Part shown: positions 22,133 through 23,665 of the stretch, in pieces | Layout: each line of letters opens with the position of its first letter | Position numbering within the stretch: the stretch's first letter is position 1 | Source of the DNA: DATEJJ01 sp039649115 | GTDB taxonomy: Bacteria; Actinomycetota; Actinomycetes; Mycobacteriales; Micromonosporaceae | NCBI GenBank assembly: GCA_039649115.1 | Contig: JBBWZQ010000073.1 | Location: forward strand, 1-23,665 | Direction of reading: 5' to 3' | DNA length: 23,665 nt | Notes under the pieces: model-generated | Told to the model about the DNA's origin: nothing | Seen by the model: the letters and a program-made list of their open reading frames with translations, nothing else | Databases searched by the model: none | Program-made: the position numbers and the translations under genes

Positions 22133-22151
22133 GCGCGCCGCGGGTTAGCCT
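22123..22151 (+). promoter_or_regulatory. Probable promoter of the lipoprotein gene
   Basis: TTGGGT (22123-22128) and TAGCCT (22146-22151) are separated by 17 bp, the optimal spacing for the main actinobacterial sigma factor. TAGCCT fits the TANNNT -10 pattern. The -35 overlaps the last codons of the membrane protein gene. Transcription would give a 5' leader of about 25 bases holding the strong ribosome site CGGAGGA. Confidence 0.55.
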
Positions 22152-22183
22152 GCCGTAGAAGCTCTACCCCCAACGGAGGAACC

Positions 22184-23020
22184 GTGACCACGCAGCGCCT
22201 CGGCGTGCTCACCTTGTGCGTGTTCACCGCCGCCGGCCTCGCCCTCGCCGGCTGCGCCAGGATGGCGCCCCGGGCCGCGACCGGAGCGGACGCCGGTGCC
22301 GGGGACGCCGCCGGCGCGCCGGCCGCGTCGCAGGCCGCGTCCGGCGCGCCGGTCTCCGCGGCGGCCCGGGCCGCCCTGGTCGCCTCGGTCAAGCACATGG
22401 GCAACACGATCTACCGGTTCACCGGCGGCCAGAACGACCTGACCACGAGGGGCCACGCCGATCCGGTGCACAAGTCCGCGAGCCTGGCGGCCCAGGGCAC
22501 CATGCAGGGCGTCCCGTTCACCCAGGAGGTGATCGCCATCGGCACGGACTACTGGGTCAGGATCAACATGGGTGCCAAGGCCAACAAGGCCGTCGGTGTC
22601 GTTCCCGGCAAGTGGATGCACGTCGACGCCAGGAAGCTCGGCAACGCCGCCAACCTCCCGTTCGACCTGGCCGGTGGCGACGTGCTGGACCTGGCCGGCC
22701 TGCTGAACGCGGTGAGCCAGGCGCAGCAGACCGACGCGACGACCTACAGCGGCGTCGTCGACATGACCGCGACGGCCGGGGTGTCCGCGATGACCCAGGA
22801 CAATCTGGACAAGCTCGGCGCGAAGGCGAAGGCCATGCCGTTCACCGCGACGCTCGACAACCAGGGCCGGCTCACCGACTTCATCGTGGACGCGGCCGCG
22901 GTCGACAAGGCGCTGGGGGCCCGGTTCTCGTTCACCAACTTCGGTGTCGCCTTCCCGATCAACAAGCCGAGGAACACGGTGGAGGCTCCGCCCGGCGTCT
23001 ACGCCCTGTTCCGCAACTGA
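22184..23020 (+). CDS. LppX/LprG-like lipoprotein
   Basis: 278 residues. The N-terminus is a lipoprotein signal peptide with lipobox LALAGC and acylated Cys24. An Ala/Gly-rich linker covers about 28-55. The remainder resembles the LppX_LprAFG family: VKHMGNTIYRFTGGQND, VIAIGTDYWVRINMG, KWMHVDARKLG, TTYSGVVDMTAT, and a C-terminal LDNQGRLTDFIVD...FSFTNFGVAFPINKP. Members are anchored on the outer face of the membrane and several bind or carry lipids in a hydrophobic cavity. GTG at 22184 has the ribosome site CGGAGGA. It stands alone, with its own promoter and a hairpin terminator behind it. Confidence 0.85.
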   Translation: MTTQRLGVLTLCVFTAAGLALAGCARMAPRAATGADAGAGDAAGAPAASQAASGAPVSAAARAALVASVKHMGNTIYRFTGGQNDLTTRGHADPVHKSASLAAQGTMQGVPFTQEVIAIGTDYWVRINMGAKANKAVGVVPGKWMHVDARKLGNAANLPFDLAGGDVLDLAGLLNAVSQAQQTDATTYSGVVDMTATAGVSAMTQDNLDKLGAKAKAMPFTATLDNQGRLTDFIVDAAAVDKALGARFSFTNFGVAFPINKPRNTVEAPPGVYALFRN

Positions 23021-23025
23021 CACGC

Positions 23026-23058
23026 GGAAAGGGGCGGCGCCGTCGCGCCGCCCCTTCC
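23026..23058. terminator. Hairpin terminator between convergent genes
   Basis: A perfect 12-bp stem AAGGGGCGGCGC (23029-23040) / GCGCCGCCCCTT (23045-23056) with a 4-nt CGTC loop, extendable by GG/CC with a one-base bulge. There is no long U run, as is common in actinomycetes. It sits between the stops of the lipoprotein gene and arc, and could serve both directions. Confidence 0.85.
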
Positions 23059-23066
23059 GGTGTCCG

Positions 23067-23665
23067 TCAGAGGTACTGGCCGGTGTTGCTGGCCGTCTCT
23101 ATCGATCGGCCCGACTCGGTGCCCTTGCCGCCGGAGACCAGCGTGCGGATGTAGACGATCCGCTCGCCCTTCTTGCCGGAGATGCGGGCCCAGTCGTCGG
23201 GGTTGGTGGTGTTGGGCAGGTCCTCGTTCTCCCGGAACTCGTCGACGCACGCGTCGAGCAGGTGCTGCAGGCGCAGCCCCTTGCGCCCGGAGGACAGGAA
23301 CTCCTTGATGGCCATCTTCTTCGCCCGGTCGACGATGTTCTGCACCATCGCGCCCGAGTTGAAGTCCTTGAAGTACAGGACCTCCTTGTCACCGTTGGCG
23401 TAGGTGACCTCGAGGAACCGGTTCTCGTCGGTCTCCGAGTACATCCGGAGTACCGCCGCCTCGATCATCGCCTCGACGCAGGCCTGGGGGGCGCCGCCGT
23501 GCTCGGCGAGATCGTCGGCGTTGAGTGGCAGGTTCGGCAGGATGTACTTGCTGAAGATGTCCTTCGCCGCCTCGGCGTCCGGGCGCTCGATCTTGATCTT
23601 CACGTCCAGCCGGCCCGGCCGCAGGATGGCCGGGTCGATCATGTCTTCCCGGTTGCTCGCGCCGA
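23067..23665 (-). CDS. arc: Proteasome-associated AAA+ ATPase (Arc/Mpa), C-terminal part
   Basis: The last ~199 residues are present; the 5' part lies beyond the right edge. The piece starts in the AAA+ second region of homology (ASNREDMIDPAILRPGRLDVKIKIERP), which holds the arginine-finger segment. The small lid subdomain follows, then a family-specific insertion (FLEVTYANGDKEVLYFKDFNSGAM), ending with GQYL. The Gln-Tyr-Leu C-terminus is the signature by which Arc/Mpa hexamers dock on the 20S proteasome and open its gate. The enzyme unfolds pupylated proteins. Actinobacterial arc genes usually lie upstream of dop, pup and prcBA, but here the downstream neighbour is a convergent lipoprotein gene. 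Any proteasome genes upstream of arc are outside the window. Confidence 0.95.
   Translation of the reverse strand, partial: GASNREDMIDPAILRPGRLDVKIKIERPDAEAAKDIFSKYILPNLPLNADDLAEHGGAPQACVEAMIEAAVLRMYSETDENRFLEVTYANGDKEVLYFKDFNSGAMVQNIVDRAKKMAIKEFLSSGRKGLRLQHLLDACVDEFRENEDLPNTTNPDDWARISGKKGERIVYIRTLVSGGKGTESGRSIETASNTGQYL

Noticed and set aside
1..23665. Mobile element or phage explaining the mixed gene content
   Set aside because: No transposase, integrase, terminal repeats or tRNA target was seen, and base composition is even apart from short intergenic gaps.

Overview
The window is high-GC DNA (low seventies percent G+C by eye) with strong GC3 codon use, many GTG starts and several TANNNT -10 elements close to start codons. 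It carries a four-gene conservon (cvnABCD) and an Arc/Mpa proteasomal ATPase. This indicates a filamentous actinomycete. A Micromonosporaceae-type host is my inference, mainly because the diterpene gene set resembles the orphan diterpenoid operon known from Salinispora.

Layout. 1-1609: 5' end of an exported protein (minus), a TcmP-like protein (plus) and a NYN/PIN-like protein (minus). The last two converge over a 15-bp tandem repeat that encodes part of the NYN protein tail. 1623-5806: a diterpenoid cluster with a GGPP-type prenyl synthase carrying an apparent one-base frameshift, a class I terpene synthase, a heavily deleted cytochrome P450 remnant, and a class II (DxDD) diterpene cyclase that converges on and overlaps the P450 remnant. 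5807-6338: a gene-free gap with inverted repeats. 6339-10655: the conservon, made of a nitrate-sensor-type kinase, a roadblock protein, a DUF742 protein and a small GTPase.

10661-20218: a molybdenum hydroxylase locus read in one direction. Behind a probable leaderless promoter come an SDR, a MaoC hydratase, a MobA-like transferase, a MoxR ATPase (CoxD), a VWA protein (CoxE) and an XdhC/CoxI protein. After a 131-bp gap come coxS, coxL, coxM and coxG. The S-L-M order and the CoxL active-site motif AYRGAGR place it among form II CODH-like enzymes, whose substrate is not securely known. The accessory proteins probably make and insert the molybdopterin-cytosine cofactor. The SDR/MaoC pair hints at a thioester-linked or cyclic substrate.

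20222-23665: a FIST-domain sensor protein diverges from an unrecognised two-TM membrane protein across a perfect 10-bp inverted repeat that contains a promoter. An LppX/LprG-like lipoprotein follows, then a strong hairpin terminator and the 3' part of arc/mpa.

No rRNA, tRNA, CRISPR array, transposase or integrase was seen. At the DNA level, the odd palindrome TCCACWGTGGA recurs four times, in two different reading phases, and GGTACC is clearly over-represented. Both could be lineage-specific iterated words.
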